Below, piece by piece: positions 25,805-34,834 of a stretch of 64,000 nt of DNA (its first letter is position 1; each line of letters starts with the position of its first letter). Made by a program: the position numbers and the translations under genes. The notes below the pieces were generated by a model that made no database searches, had not been told where the DNA came from, and saw nothing but the letters and a program-made list of their open reading frames with translations. Source of the DNA: Shinella yambaruensis (lineage in GTDB: Bacteria > Pseudomonadota > Alphaproteobacteria > Rhizobiales > Rhizobiaceae); assembly GCF_022899355.1 (NCBI RefSeq), contig NZ_JALJCK010000001.1, positions 124,001-188,000 of the forward strand, read 5' to 3'.

Positions 25805-28393
25805 CTAGCCGCCGGCGGCCCGGCGCACCTCGTTCTGGAGGTCGCGTGCGCCGCCGCCCGGCTGGCGCCATTCCTGGCGCCGCACGAAATCCGCGATGGC
25901 CTCCGCCGGCATGGGCCGGGCGAGCGCATAGCCCTGCAGGATGTCGCAGCCGAGATCGCGCATGATGGCGACATGGGCCGGCGTCTCGACGCCTTCGGCG
26001 ACGACCTCGATGTTCAACGAGCGGCCGATCTCGACGATCGTGCCGACGAGCTTGCGCTGGCCGGGCGAGCGGCTGACCGGCTTGACGAGCTGCCGGTCGA
26101 TCTTCAGCCGGCGCGGCGAGAGCTTCATCAGGCTGACGATCGAGGCATGCCCGGTGCCGAAATCGTCGATCTCGATATCGATGCCGAGCTTGCGGATCTC
26201 GGCGAGGTTTTCCAGTACGATGCGGTCGCAATCGTCGAGGAAGATCGATTCCAGGAGCTCGAAGGACAGGGATTTCGGGCGGATGGCCAGCGTGTGCAGC
26301 GAGCGCGCGAGCTCCGGGTCGTGCAGGCGCTTGGAGGAGACGTTGACCGAGATCTTCTCGATGCCGAGGCCGAGCGCCCGCCAGCCGGCATAGTCGGCGA
26401 GCGATTTCTCGAGCACGATCCGGTCGATCATCGCGACGCAGTCGAGATCTTCGGCGATCTTCAGGAAAGCATCCGGCGCCAGGATGCCGCGGGTCGGATG
26501 GTCCCAGCGCGCCAGCGTCTCGACGCCGACGACGTCGAGCGTGCGGGCGCAGAACTGCGGCTGGTAATAGGGCAGGAAGCGCTGCTGCTCGATGCCGGTG
26601 AGGATTTCGTCGGCCGTCTGCTTGTTGACGATGATCTGCGCCTGGAAATCGCTGGTAAAGAATTCATGCCGGCTGCGCCCGCGGTTCTTGGCGCGATAGA
26701 GCGCGAGATCGGCATTGACGAGGAGCTGCTTGGCATCGATGGCCTCGCCCGACTGGCTGGCGATGCCGACGCTCGCGCCGAAGCGGCAGATATGGCCGTT
26801 GAAGGTGACGGGCTTGCGCATCGCCGACACGATCGCCTCGGCGAGCATGGCGAGGTTGCGCCCGGCAGAGCCGGTCGACAGGAAGACGAACTCGTCGCCG
26901 CCGATGCGGGCGACGAAATCACCGGGGCCTTTCAGCTCGTTGAGCACGCCGGCGGCGTGGACGAGCATCTGGTCGCCGGCAAGGTGCCCGAGCGTGTCGT
27001 TGATCTCCTTGAAGCGGTCGAGGTCGATATGCAGCACGGCAAGGCGGCTGCCGGATCGCCGCGCCTCCTGCGCGGCCGCCTCGATGGTGGCGTCCAGGAA
27101 GCGGCGGTTCGGCAGGCCGGTCAGGTGATCGTGCAGGGCGGTATATTCGATCCGCGCCCGGGCGGCCTCCAGTTCCGCATTGCGCGCCTCCGCCAGGTCC
27201 TTGGCGTGCTGCAGCTCCTCGCGAAGGCGCATGTCGTCCGTGACGTCCCAGTTGGCGCCGATGAGGTGCGGCACGCCCGTCATGTCGACATAGGGCGCGG
27301 CGCGGCCGCGGATGTGGCGGATCTGCCCGTCGCCGCGGATGATGCGGAACTCGTTGGCGAAATCCTGGCTCTGGAAGAGGCTGTCGCTGACCCGCGCCGT
27401 CGCCTTGCGCCGATCCTGCGGATGGAGCGCCCGTTCCCAGGTGCCTTCGTCGGGCTCTCCGGTCAGGCCGTACATTTCGATCATGCGGTCGTCCCAGCGC
27501 ACGTCGCCGGTTCTCAGATTGACCTCGAAGACGCCGATGCGCGACACGTCGAGCGCCAGTTCCAGGCGGCGGGACATCTGGGCGAGGCGCTCTTCCGCCT
27601 CCTTGCGCTCCGTTATGTCCGTGTCGGTGCCGGCGATGCGGCTCGGCTTGCCGTCCGGGCCGTAATCGACGACGGCGCCGCGGCTCTCGATCCAGACCCA
27701 GCGGCCGTCCTTGTGGCGCTCGCGATAGCAGAAGACGTTGAACGGCGTCTGGCCGGTTTCCTGCTTGCGGATCTCCTCCAGGACATGCGCCCGGTCGTCG
27801 GGATGCACGGACTGGAGCCAGCCTTCCAGGGACGAATCGATCGGCTCGTCCGGCCGCAGGCCGCGGATCGCCCGCCACTGGCGGGAATAGAAAAGGTCGC
27901 CGCGCGCGAAATCGTGGTCCCAGACACCCTGGCCGGCGGATTCGAGCGCATGGTTCCAGCGGCTTTCCCGCTCCGCCAGCTCGAGCGCGTTGCGCTTGCG
28001 CTCGTCGACATCCGTGATCTGGACGATGAGGGCGGGCGCGACGGGTTCGCCGGGCAGGGCCGGGGGCTCGACGAAGGACGCCAGAACCCAGAATTCCCCG
28101 CCGTCCGGCCGCTGCAGGCGAAGCTCCCACGGCGCCTGCTCGGCAAGGCTCGGGCGCATCGCAAAGGCAAGGACGGCGCTGTCCCTAGGCGAGACGCAGT
28201 CCGGAAAGGGCGGAAGGGCGGAAAGACAGGTGACGCCGAAGGACCGCAGGAACGTCCCGTTCGCCTCGATGATGCGCCCCTCGGCATCGAGTGCGGCGAA
28301 ACCAAATCCGGACCGCGCGAAAAGCCGGCGATAAAACGGCTCGCGCTCCGTTTCATGCACGGCAATGGAGGTCGAACCGGATGGTTTGGCCAT
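25805..28393 (-). CDS. PAS-GGDEF-EAL c-di-GMP signalling protein
   Basis: A soluble 862-residue protein with both c-di-GMP synthesis and breakdown domains. Three PAS-type sensor domains come first (about 20-130, 140-270, 275-400), each followed by typical PAC ends such as TDTDITERKEAEERL. GGDEF (about 425-590) keeps ARIGGDEFVFL. EAL (about 600-850) keeps the catalytic set: VETLARW (ETL in place of EAL), NVSSKRL, IEIDDFGTGHASI, LKIDRQLV and VAEGVET. Both activities look possible. No membrane segment. ATG at 28393 is preferred; a TTG at 28420 is possible. It is convergent with the zeta-subunit gene and follows the hydrolase gene's far side with no shared operon evident. Confidence 0.92.
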   Translation of the reverse strand: MAKPSGSTSIAVHETEREPFYRRLFARSGFGFAALDAEGRIIEANGTFLRSFGVTCLSALPPFPDCVSPRDSAVLAFAMRPSLAEQAPWELRLQRPDGGEFWVLASFVEPPALPGEPVAPALIVQITDVDERKRNALELAERESRWNHALESAGQGVWDHDFARGDLFYSRQWRAIRGLRPDEPIDSSLEGWLQSVHPDDRAHVLEEIRKQETGQTPFNVFCYRERHKDGRWVWIESRGAVVDYGPDGKPSRIAGTDTDITERKEAEERLAQMSRRLELALDVSRIGVFEVNLRTGDVRWDDRMIEMYGLTGEPDEGTWERALHPQDRRKATARVSDSLFQSQDFANEFRIIRGDGQIRHIRGRAAPYVDMTGVPHLIGANWDVTDDMRLREELQHAKDLAEARNAELEAARARIEYTALHDHLTGLPNRRFLDATIEAAAQEARRSGSRLAVLHIDLDRFKEINDTLGHLAGDQMLVHAAGVLNELKGPGDFVARIGGDEFVFLSTGSAGRNLAMLAEAIVSAMRKPVTFNGHICRFGASVGIASQSGEAIDAKQLLVNADLALYRAKNRGRSRHEFFTSDFQAQIIVNKQTADEILTGIEQQRFLPYYQPQFCARTLDVVGVETLARWDHPTRGILAPDAFLKIAEDLDCVAMIDRIVLEKSLADYAGWRALGLGIEKISVNVSSKRLHDPELARSLHTLAIRPKSLSFELLESIFLDDCDRIVLENLAEIRKLGIDIEIDDFGTGHASIVSLMKLSPRRLKIDRQLVKPVSRSPGQRKLVGTIVEIGRSLNIEVVAEGVETPAHVAIMRDLGCDILQGYALARPMPAEAIADFVRRQEWRQPGGGARDLQNEVRRAAGG

Positions 28394-28478
28394 GAAACGC
28401 GGCGCCTGCTTGGAACTCAACGGGGCCAGCGTGCAGGATTTCTATGAAATTCCTCTTAATGGGGCCGGGAGGCGCCCG

Positions 28479-29039
28479 TCATTCGGGCGCCTTGAGCCGG
28501 CTCAGGAACTGGGCGAAGACCATCGTGCCCTCCGGCCAGGGACCATGGCCGGACTCCGTGTTGATATGCCCGGCCTCTCCCGCATCGAGCAGCAGCGCGC
28601 CCCAGGCGGCGGCGATGTCGTCGGCATGCTCGTAGGTGCCGAAGGGATCGTTGCGGCTCGCAACGACGAGCGAGGGGAAGGAGAGCGGCTCACGCGGATA
28701 GGGGCCGAAGGTCATCAGGTGCTTCGGCCGGATGCCCTCGTTGGCGACATCGGGCGGCGCGACGAGAAAGGCGCCGGCCACCTTGTTGCCGAGATGCGGG
28801 GCAGCGTGGATCGCCGCCGCCACGCCCAGCGAATGGGCGACCAGCACGACGGGCTTGCTGGCGGCCGCGACCTCCTCGATCACGCGCTGCACCCAGTCCT
28901 CGCGCACGGGCTTGGACCATTCGGCCTGCTCGACACGCCGCGCCGAACCGAGCTTGGACTGCCAGCGGCTCTGCCAATGCTCGGGCCCGGAATTGGTGTA
29001 TCCGGGGATGATGAGGATTTCTGCTTCTGAGGTTTTCAT
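28479..29039 (-). CDS. RBBP9/YdeN-family serine hydrolase
   Basis: A small alpha/beta hydrolase of 186 residues. The start ILIIPGYTNSGPEHWQSRW is the family signature. The nucleophile elbow is VAHSLGVAA, the Asp lies in VVASRNDPFG and the His in GHGPWPEG, giving a complete triad. Substrate unknown; relatives are carboxylesterase-like. ATG at 29039 gives MKTSEAEIL; an upstream in-frame extension is unlikely. It is divergent from the DUF2189 membrane protein. Confidence 0.9.
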   Translation of the reverse strand: MKTSEAEILIIPGYTNSGPEHWQSRWQSKLGSARRVEQAEWSKPVREDWVQRVIEEVAAASKPVVLVAHSLGVAAAIHAAPHLGNKVAGAFLVAPPDVANEGIRPKHLMTFGPYPREPLSFPSLVVASRNDPFGTYEHADDIAAAWGALLLDAGEAGHINTESGHGPWPEGTMVFAQFLSRLKAPE

Positions 29040-29208
29040 GCGCCGGCATGTGCGTTCACGAAGTGCTGAAGTCAAGGGGGAGGGACAAATCATCCCCCCG
29101 GGTGTATGATTCGTCCCCTTCAATGCCAATCACGGCACGCCGTGCTGGCGGACGATCGCCCTCCACGTGCGCGCCGAGACGGTCCCGAACCGGCAAGGAG
29201 GAATTGTC

Positions 29209-30012
29209 ATGACGACATTTCATGTGATGGCAGGCCACGACCAGATGGTGGCGCGCCCGGCGATCCGGCGGATCGGCATTCCCGACGTGATGGATGCGCT
29301 TCGCCGCGGCTTCGACGATTTCCGCGCCAAGCCGTCCCACTATGTCTTCCTCAGCCTCATCTATCCGATCGCGGGCGTGGTGCTCGTCACCTGGAGCTCC
29401 GGCGCCAACATGCTGCCGCTGATCTTTCCGCTGGTGGCCGGTTTTGCGCTGCTCGGACCGTTCTTCGCCATCGGCCTCTACGAGATCAGCCGGCGGCGCG
29501 AGCGCGGCATGGATGCCTCCTGGCGCCATGCGCTGGAGGTGCGCAACTCGCCGGCCCTGCCATCCATCCTTGCCGTCGGCGCCATGCTGATGGCGCTGTT
29601 CATCGCCTGGCTGGTCTTCGCGCAGCTGCTCTATACCAGCCTGTTCGGGCCGGAGCCGCCGCAGTCGCTCGCCCTGTTCCTCGCCTCCGTCTTCGGCTCG
29701 GAGAACGGGCTGCTCCTGATGCTGGCCGGCAATGCGATCGGCTTCTGCTTCGCGCTCGTCGTGCTGGCGACGACGGTGATCGCGTTTCCGCTGTTGCTCG
29801 ACCGGGATGTCGGCGCCGTGGCGGCCATCGAGACCTCGCTGCGCGCCACGCTGGTGAACCCGGTGCCGGTCGCCTGCTGGGGGCTGATCGTCGCCGCGCT
29901 GCTGGTCGTCGGCTCCATCCCGGTCTTCGTGGGGCTCGCCGTGATCATGCCCATCCTCGGCCATGCCACCTGGCATCTCTATCGCAAGATCGTCGTCGAC
30001 GAGCAGCGATGA
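29209..30012 (+). CDS. DUF2189 membrane protein
   Basis: Inner-membrane protein of 267 residues with about six helices: a paired hydrophobic block (HYVFLSLIYPIAGVVLVTW, LPLIFPLVAGFALLGPFF), then a loop RRRERGMDASWRHALEVRN, then helices near 115-140, 165-195 and 215-255. The conserved start IRRIGIPDVMDALRRGFDDF and GPFFAIGLYEISRRRERG fit the DUF2189 family, common in alphaproteobacteria, with no known function. GGAGGAA lies 6 bases before ATG 29209, which decides against the ATG at 29167. Confidence 0.88.
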   Translation: MTTFHVMAGHDQMVARPAIRRIGIPDVMDALRRGFDDFRAKPSHYVFLSLIYPIAGVVLVTWSSGANMLPLIFPLVAGFALLGPFFAIGLYEISRRRERGMDASWRHALEVRNSPALPSILAVGAMLMALFIAWLVFAQLLYTSLFGPEPPQSLALFLASVFGSENGLLLMLAGNAIGFCFALVVLATTVIAFPLLLDRDVGAVAAIETSLRATLVNPVPVACWGLIVAALLVVGSIPVFVGLAVIMPILGHATWHLYRKIVVDEQR

Positions 30013-30071
30013 CGCCGTTTCGCGGGCGGCACGCGCCAGGAGGAGAGTGCAAGACCGCCCGTCAGAGGGGA

Positions 30072-30096
30072 GCGATGGCGCCATTGGCGCCATCGC
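30072..30096. terminator. Perfect 25-base palindrome between convergent genes
   Basis: Arms GCGATGGCGCCA and TGGCGCCATCGC are exact complements around one base. It lies between the DUF2189 gene and the convergent small secreted-protein gene, so a two-way terminator is the likely role, although no T-tract follows on either side. Confidence 0.5.
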
Positions 30097-30108
30097 CGTT
30101 TCCGGCCC

Positions 30109-30345
30109 TCATTTACTCAGCGGATAACACCTGTCGGTGGAAAAGGCGCCGTCCTTGAAGCCGACCTGGCAGATGACGACCGTGTCGTCCTTCTCCAGGA
30201 AGACCGCATAGCTTTCGGCGATCGGCGACACGTTGATGATGTCGTAGCCGGCGGCCAGAAGTTCGACGACGGATTGCGGTGTCTGTGCCTGTGCCGTTCC
30301 GGCAAAGAAAGCCACGGCGAGAAGCGCGGCAGCAGGAAACCTCAT
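30109..30345 (-). CDS. Small secreted protein of unknown function
   Basis: A 78-residue protein with a signal peptide (MRFPAAALLAVAFFAGTAQA, cleaved before QTPQ). The 58-residue mature part, SVVELLAAGYDIINVSPIAE followed by a strand-rich stretch, has two Cys (VVICQVG, TDRCYP) that could form one disulfide. Proteins of this shape are common and uncharacterised in rhizobia. ATG at 30345 begins the signal peptide directly; an ATG-like start at 30378 adds 11 residues. It lies 102 bases downstream... on the far side of the purB stop, on the same strand. Confidence 0.75.
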   Translation of the reverse strand: MRFPAAALLAVAFFAGTAQAQTPQSVVELLAAGYDIINVSPIAESYAVFLEKDDTVVICQVGFKDGAFSTDRCYPLSK

Positions 30346-30447
30346 GTTCAGCCCCCGGGAAGACGTGCGCCATTGCACGCAAGGGAAGTCTAATACAGAG
30401 GGGCCGGCCGGCGAAGAGGCTTCGCCGGCCGATCTCGAAAGCGTGGG

Positions 30448-31755
30448 CTACACGGTGCCGAAGACGCGGCGGAAGATCGTGTCGACGTGCTTGGTGTGGT
30501 AGCCGAGATCGAATTTTTCGCGGATCTGCTCCTCGGAGAGGGCGGCGCGCACCTCGGCGTCGGCCAGGAGTTCCTCCAGGAAGTCCTTGCCCTGCTCCCA
30601 GACCTTCATGGCGTTGCGCTGCACGAGGCGGTAGGAATCCTCGCGCGAAACGCCGGCTTGCGTTAGGGCAAGCAGGACGCGCTGCGAGTGAACAAGTCCG
30701 CGGAACTTGTTGAGATTCTTCATCATGTTGTCCGGATAGATCACCAGCTTCTCGATGACGCCGGCAAGCCGGTTCAGCGCGAAGTCGAGCGTGATCGTCG
30801 TATCCGGGCCGATGCCGCGCTCGACGCTGGAATGGGAGATGTCGCGCTCGTGCCAGAGCGCCACGTTCTCCATGGCGGGTGTGACGGCCATGCGCACGAG
30901 GCGGGCAAGGCCCGTCAGGTTTTCCGTCAGCACAGGGTTGCGCTTGTGCGGCATGGCGGAGGAGCCCTTCTGGCCGGGCGAGAAGAATTCCTCCGCCTCC
31001 AGCACTTCCGTGCGCTGCATGTGGCGGATCTCGATCGCGACGTTCTCGATGGACGAGGCGATGACGCCGAGCGTGGCGAAGAACATGGCATGGCGGTCGC
31101 GGGGGATGACCTGCGTGGAGACCGGTTCCGGCACGAGGCCGAGCTTGGCGCAGACATGTTCCTCGACGCGCGGGTCGATATTGGCGAAGGTGCCGACGGC
31201 GCCGGAGATCGCACCGGTGGCGATTTCCGCACGGGCGGCGACGAGGCGGGCGCGGCCACGGTCCATTTCGGCGTAGAAGCGGGCGAGCGTCAGGCCCATC
31301 GTCGTCGGCTCGGCATGGATGCCGTGGCTGCGGCCGATGCGGATCGTGTCCTTGTGCTCGAAGGCGCGGGCCTTCAGCGCGGCGAGCACGCGGTCCATGC
31401 CGGCAAGCAGGATGTCGGCGGCGCGCACGAGCTGGATGTTGAAGGTCGTGTCGAGTACGTCGGAGGAGGTCATGCCCTGGTGCACGAAGCGGCTGTCCGG
31501 GCCGACGAATTCGGCAAGGTGCGTCAGGAAGGCGATGACGTCATGCTTGGTGACGGCCTCGATCTCGTCGATGCGGGCGACGTCGAATTCGGCCTTTCCG
31601 CCCTTTTCCCAGATCGTCTCGGCGGCCGACTTCGGGATGACGCCGAGCTCGGCGAGCGCATCGCAGGCATGGGCTTCGATTTCGAACCAGATGCGGAACT
31701 TCGTTTCGGGCGACCAGATGGCGACCATGTCCGGTCGGGAATAGCGAGGGATCAT
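30448..31755 (-). CDS. purB: Adenylosuccinate lyase
   Basis: Splits SAICAR and adenylosuccinate, releasing fumarate, in IMP and AMP synthesis. The 435 residues carry the superfamily signature GSSAMPHKRNP (near residue 262, flexible catalytic Ser loop), the conserved TSSDVLDTTFNIQL and the catalytic His in GRSHGIHAEPTT. It is the last clear gene of the minus-strand train that includes rpe, 65 bases after the small membrane protein gene. Confidence 0.97.
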   Translation of the reverse strand: MIPRYSRPDMVAIWSPETKFRIWFEIEAHACDALAELGVIPKSAAETIWEKGGKAEFDVARIDEIEAVTKHDVIAFLTHLAEFVGPDSRFVHQGMTSSDVLDTTFNIQLVRAADILLAGMDRVLAALKARAFEHKDTIRIGRSHGIHAEPTTMGLTLARFYAEMDRGRARLVAARAEIATGAISGAVGTFANIDPRVEEHVCAKLGLVPEPVSTQVIPRDRHAMFFATLGVIASSIENVAIEIRHMQRTEVLEAEEFFSPGQKGSSAMPHKRNPVLTENLTGLARLVRMAVTPAMENVALWHERDISHSSVERGIGPDTTITLDFALNRLAGVIEKLVIYPDNMMKNLNKFRGLVHSQRVLLALTQAGVSREDSYRLVQRNAMKVWEQGKDFLEELLADAEVRAALSEEQIREKFDLGYHTKHVDTIFRRVFGTV

Positions 31756-31819
31756 CGGCTCTTGGCTTTCCTTGGCAGTGTGGGAATTGCCGCCGCTTTA
31801 GCAAAGATGGCCGGCAAGC

Positions 31820-32350
31820 TCAACGTATGGATCGGGAGAGCCACAGGCTGGCGCCCGCAACGACGGGCAATCCGACCGGCAGGTACAGGCTGAGGCCCAT
31901 GACGAGGAACTGGTAGACGGCCCCGGCAATGGTGAAGACGAACTGGTAGATCCAGATGCGCGTGCCGGGCGCATGGTGCCACTGTGCGTAGAAAAGCCGG
32001 TAGTCCAGGGCGAAGAAGAAGGCCGTCACGGCGATGGTGCCGAGGCTGAGCAGCGCGAAATGGGCGGCAAAGCGGGTTTCGAACGGCCGGTGGCGGGTGA
32101 GGAGCCGGGCCAGCGGCAGGGCGAGGGGCCAGGCGGCAAGGCCGCCGGCAAAGTAGATCGCGAGGATCCGCACGAGCTGGAAGTTTTCGGCGCGTCCCTG
32201 CAGCGCCAGCGACAGAAAGGCGCCGGCCGCCATCAGCGCGCCCCAGCCGAGGGCGCCGCCGAGACAGACCGGCAGCGACGGGAAGATCGGCGCGGACGGC
32301 TGCCGCCCTGCGGCATCGGGCCCGTCCCGTCCCGCCGCGGCCAGCTCCAT
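31820..32350 (-). CDS. Membrane protein of unknown function
   Basis: A 176-residue protein with about four helices (PVCLGGALGWGALMAAGAFL, ILAIYFAGGLAAWPLALPL, ALLSLGTIAVTAFFFALDY, and YQFVFTIAGAVYQFLVMGLS plus a final short hydrophobic stretch). No family recognised. It begins 2 bases after the DUF2259 gene ends, so it is translated with that gene. It may be a membrane partner of the secreted DUF2259 protein; this is inferred from position only. Confidence 0.75.
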   Translation of the reverse strand: MELAAAGRDGPDAAGRQPSAPIFPSLPVCLGGALGWGALMAAGAFLSLALQGRAENFQLVRILAIYFAGGLAAWPLALPLARLLTRHRPFETRFAAHFALLSLGTIAVTAFFFALDYRLFYAQWHHAPGTRIWIYQFVFTIAGAVYQFLVMGLSLYLPVGLPVVAGASLWLSRSIR

Positions 32351-32352
32351 GG

Positions 32353-33087
32353 TCAGGGCCGGAAGGGCACGGCGATCCAGCGGCCGTCGCTGCCCTCGAA
32401 GCCGAAGCTGCGCACCAGGACGAGCGCGACATGGACCGGGTCGCCGTCGATCGGATTGAAGGTGAGCGCGCCGGAAACCTGGTAGGAAAGCGGGCAGGCG
32501 CGGCTGTCGGGCACGCGCGCATCCTCGTGCACCACCGTGTCGGCCGCTTCGCCGTCGCGCATGACGAGTTTCAGGCGGAACCCCTTGCCGCCCTCCGGCG
32601 TGATGTCGCGGCACTTCTCGGAGAGCGCGAGCGGGATTTCCTCGAGCGCGAGGGCGAAGCTGCCGCCCGGCGTCGGTTCGATGGCGTGTTGCAGATATTC
32701 GATGCGGCTCCTGTCGGCGCCGACCTCGCCCATCGGGTTGAAGGCGGCCATCACGCCGGGATGGGAGAGCACCTTGTGCGTCTCGATCAGCGCCACGGCC
32801 TTGTCGCGGCTTTGCGCGCGCGCCTTCGCGATATCCGCCGCCTCGTCGTCGATGCGCACGCGGACCGGCGTGCCCGGGAGATAGGCGTCCTTTTCCGTGT
32901 CGATGAAATAGACGTTGGAATAGGGAAAGCCCGAGCCGTCCTGGACGCCGAATTCCTCGAAGGCGTAGACCTTGCCGTCCGGCGAGAAGCCGAGCGACTG
33001 GAAGGTGGAGAAATCGCCGGCCGTGGCCGTGCTCGCCGCCAGCAGGCATGCCGCAAGGGCGCTCGCCGCCTTCCGGAACATCGTCAC
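32353..33087 (-). CDS. DUF2259 secreted protein
   Basis: A 244-residue periplasmic protein with a signal peptide ([21 protein letters not shown]) and the DUF2259 opening [20 protein letters not shown], followed by a WD/YncE-like strand pattern ([19 protein letters not shown]). Function unknown. The GTG at 33087 overlaps the rpe stop in GTGA and has GGAGGGAG at the right distance; the ATG at 33081 is less well placed. It sits between rpe and the membrane protein in a close-packed operon. Confidence 0.85.
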   Translation of the reverse strand: MTMFRKAASALAACLLAASTATAGDFSTFQSLGFSPDGKVYAFEEFGVQDGSGFPYSNVYFIDTEKDAYLPGTPVRVRIDDEAADIAKARAQSRDKAVALIETHKVLSHPGVMAAFNPMGEVGADRSRIEYLQHAIEPTPGGSFALALEEIPLALSEKCRDITPEGGKGFRLKLVMRDGEAADTVVHEDARVPDSRACPLSYQVSGALTFNPIDGDPVHVALVLVRSFGFEGSDGRWIAVPFRP

Positions 33088-33761
33088 GCCCGCGCTCCCT
33101 CCGCATTGCTGCGCAGAGTGTCGATGGTTTTGCGGTAGGCGTCAACATGACCGCCGCCGAAGATCGCCGAGCCCGCGACGAAGACATTGGCACCGGCCGC
33201 GGCGGGCAGGGCGATCGTATCGACCGCGATGCCGCCGTCGACCTCAATGTCGATCGGCCGGTCGCCGACCATCTTGCGCACGCGGCGCAGCTTCTCCTGC
33301 ATGGCGGGAATGAACTTCTGGCCGCCGAAGCCGGGATTGACCGTCATGACGAGGATGAGGTCGATCTTGTCGAGCAAGTAGTCCAGCACGCTTTCCGAGG
33401 TGGCGGGGTTGATCGACACGCCGGCGCGCTTGCCGAGCGCGCGGATTGCCTGCAGCGAGCGATCGAGATGCGGGCCGGCCTCGGCATGCACGGTGATGCC
33501 GTCGCAGCCGGCCTTCGCGAAGGCTTCGAGATAGGGATCGGCGGGCGCGATCATCAGGTGGCAGTCGAAGAAGGCGTCGGTGTGCGGGCGCAGCGCCTTG
33601 ATGACGTCGGGGCCGAAGGAGATGTTCGGCACGAAATGGCCGTCCATGATGTCGAGATGGACCCAGTCCGCCCCGGCCGAAACGACGTCGCGCACTTCCT
33701 GACCGAGTTTCGCATAGTCGGCGGCGAGGATGGAGGGCGCGATCCGGATGGGAAGGGTCAT
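33084..33761 (-). CDS. rpe: Ribulose-phosphate 3-epimerase
   Basis: Interconverts ribulose-5-phosphate and xylulose-5-phosphate in the pentose phosphate pathway. TIM barrel of 225 residues with [14 protein letters not shown], the metal-binding [39 protein letters not shown] and the final phosphate loop VDGGI and [11 protein letters not shown] at 33761 gives the family N-terminus. It overlaps the DUF2259 gene by 4 bases; the P1 peptidase gene ends 68 bases upstream. It supplies ribose-phosphate precursors, which fits a train ending in purB. Confidence 0.97.
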   Translation of the reverse strand: MTLPIRIAPSILAADYAKLGQEVRDVVSAGADWVHLDIMDGHFVPNISFGPDVIKALRPHTDAFFDCHLMIAPADPYLEAFAKAGCDGITVHAEAGPHLDRSLQAIRALGKRAGVSINPATSESVLDYLLDKIDLILVMTVNPGFGGQKFIPAMQEKLRRVRKMVGDRPIDIEVDGGIAVDTIALPAAAGANVFVAGSAIFGGGHVDAYRKTIDTLRSNAEGARA

Positions 33762-33829
33762 GTCAGGCTCCGTGAGGAAGGAATTTGGCGTCGCCATACC
33801 ATTCCCGGCAAAGGCGGACAACGGCCGAA

Positions 33830-34834
33830 TCAGCGCAGCGCCCACGCCGGTAGGACATCGCCGGGCATCGGCGTCGCATCGTGCACGCCGCGGGCGATGG
33901 CGCGGGCCATGGCGGCGGCGGCGGCGGCGCAGAGCGTGATGAAGTCCTCCGGCGCCGGCCGGCGGCCGCTCCTGCCGGTCGAAAGCGCGAAGACGAGGTC
34001 GCCGTCGAGCGGCGTATGGGCCGGCCAGAGGGCACGGGCAAAGCCGTCATGGGCGGCGATCGCCAGCCGCTTGGCCTCGGCCTTGGTGAGGACGGCGTCG
34101 GTGGCGATGACGGCGATCGTCGTGTTCTCCGTGCCGCTCGGCCGGAGCGACAGTTTCGTGCGCGGCGTGCGGGCCTCGGGCGGGAACGGGAAGGGCAGGC
34201 CGAGGCCGCCGAATTCGTCCGCCTCCTCGAAGGGCGCCGCCCAGAAATGCCGGGTGTCGCCGATGGTGGCGGAGCCGAGCGCATTGACGGCCGCCAGCGC
34301 GCCGACCGTGAAGCCGCCCTCGACCACGCTGGAGGCGGTGCCGAGCCCGCCCTTGCAGGTCGCCGTCAGCGCGCCGGTGCCGGCACCGACGCTGCCGGTG
34401 GCAAAATCCGCCGCCGCCCCGGCAAGCGCCGCATGGCCGAGCTCGCGATAGGGCGGGTAGCGGCCCCAGTCCTTGGCACCGCCGTTCATCAGGTCGAAGA
34501 GGATGGCGGCCGGCACGATCGGCACGCGGTGCGGGCCGACGGCAAAGCCGCGCCCCCGTTCGCGAAGGCCCGCCTGCACCCCCGATGCCGCATCGAGCCC
34601 GAAGGCCGAGCCGCCGGACAGCACCAGCGCATCGACGGCCTCGACCGTGTTGTGCGGTTCAAGGAGATCGGTCTCGCGCGTGCCCGGCGCGCCGCCCAGC
34701 ACCTGCACGGCGGCCGTCGCCGGCTCCTCGCAGAGGACGACGGTGACGCCGGAGCGGAGACGATGATCCGTGGCGTTGCCGACCGTGAGCCCGGCGACAT
34801 CCGTCAGGCGGTTCTTCGGGCCGGGCCGCATCAT
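33830..34834 (-). CDS. P1-family peptidase (DmpA-like)
   Basis: A 334-residue member of the DmpA/L-aminopeptidase/D-esterase family (S58), which cuts itself to expose an N-terminal nucleophile and then removes N-terminal or beta-amino acids. Visible family parts are [16 protein letters not shown] at the start, [16 protein letters not shown] and [20 protein letters not shown] around residue 155, which contains the family processing region. Its ATG overlaps the stop of the solute-binding protein gene in ATGA, so the two are co-translated. It has no signal peptide, so it acts in the cytoplasm. Confidence 0.88.
   Translation of the reverse strand: MMRPGPKNRLTDVAGLTVGNATDHRLRSGVTVVLCEEPATAAVQVLGGAPGTRETDLLEPHNTVEAVDALVLSGGSAFGLDAASGVQAGLRERGRGFAVGPHRVPIVPAAILFDLMNGGAKDWGRYPPYRELGHAALAGAAADFATGSVGAGTGALTATCKGGLGTASSVVEGGFTVGALAAVNALGSATIGDTRHFWAAPFEEADEFGGLGLPFPFPPEARTPRTKLSLRPSGTENTTIAVIATDAVLTKAEAKRLAIAAHDGFARALWPAHTPLDGDLVFALSTGRSGRRPAPEDFITLCAAAAAAMARAIARGVHDATPMPGDVLPAWALR

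Noticed and set aside
25973-28447. A plus-strand open frame of 824 codons opposite the PAS-GGDEF-EAL gene
   Set aside because: Antisense shadow; no ribosome site and no recognisable domain.
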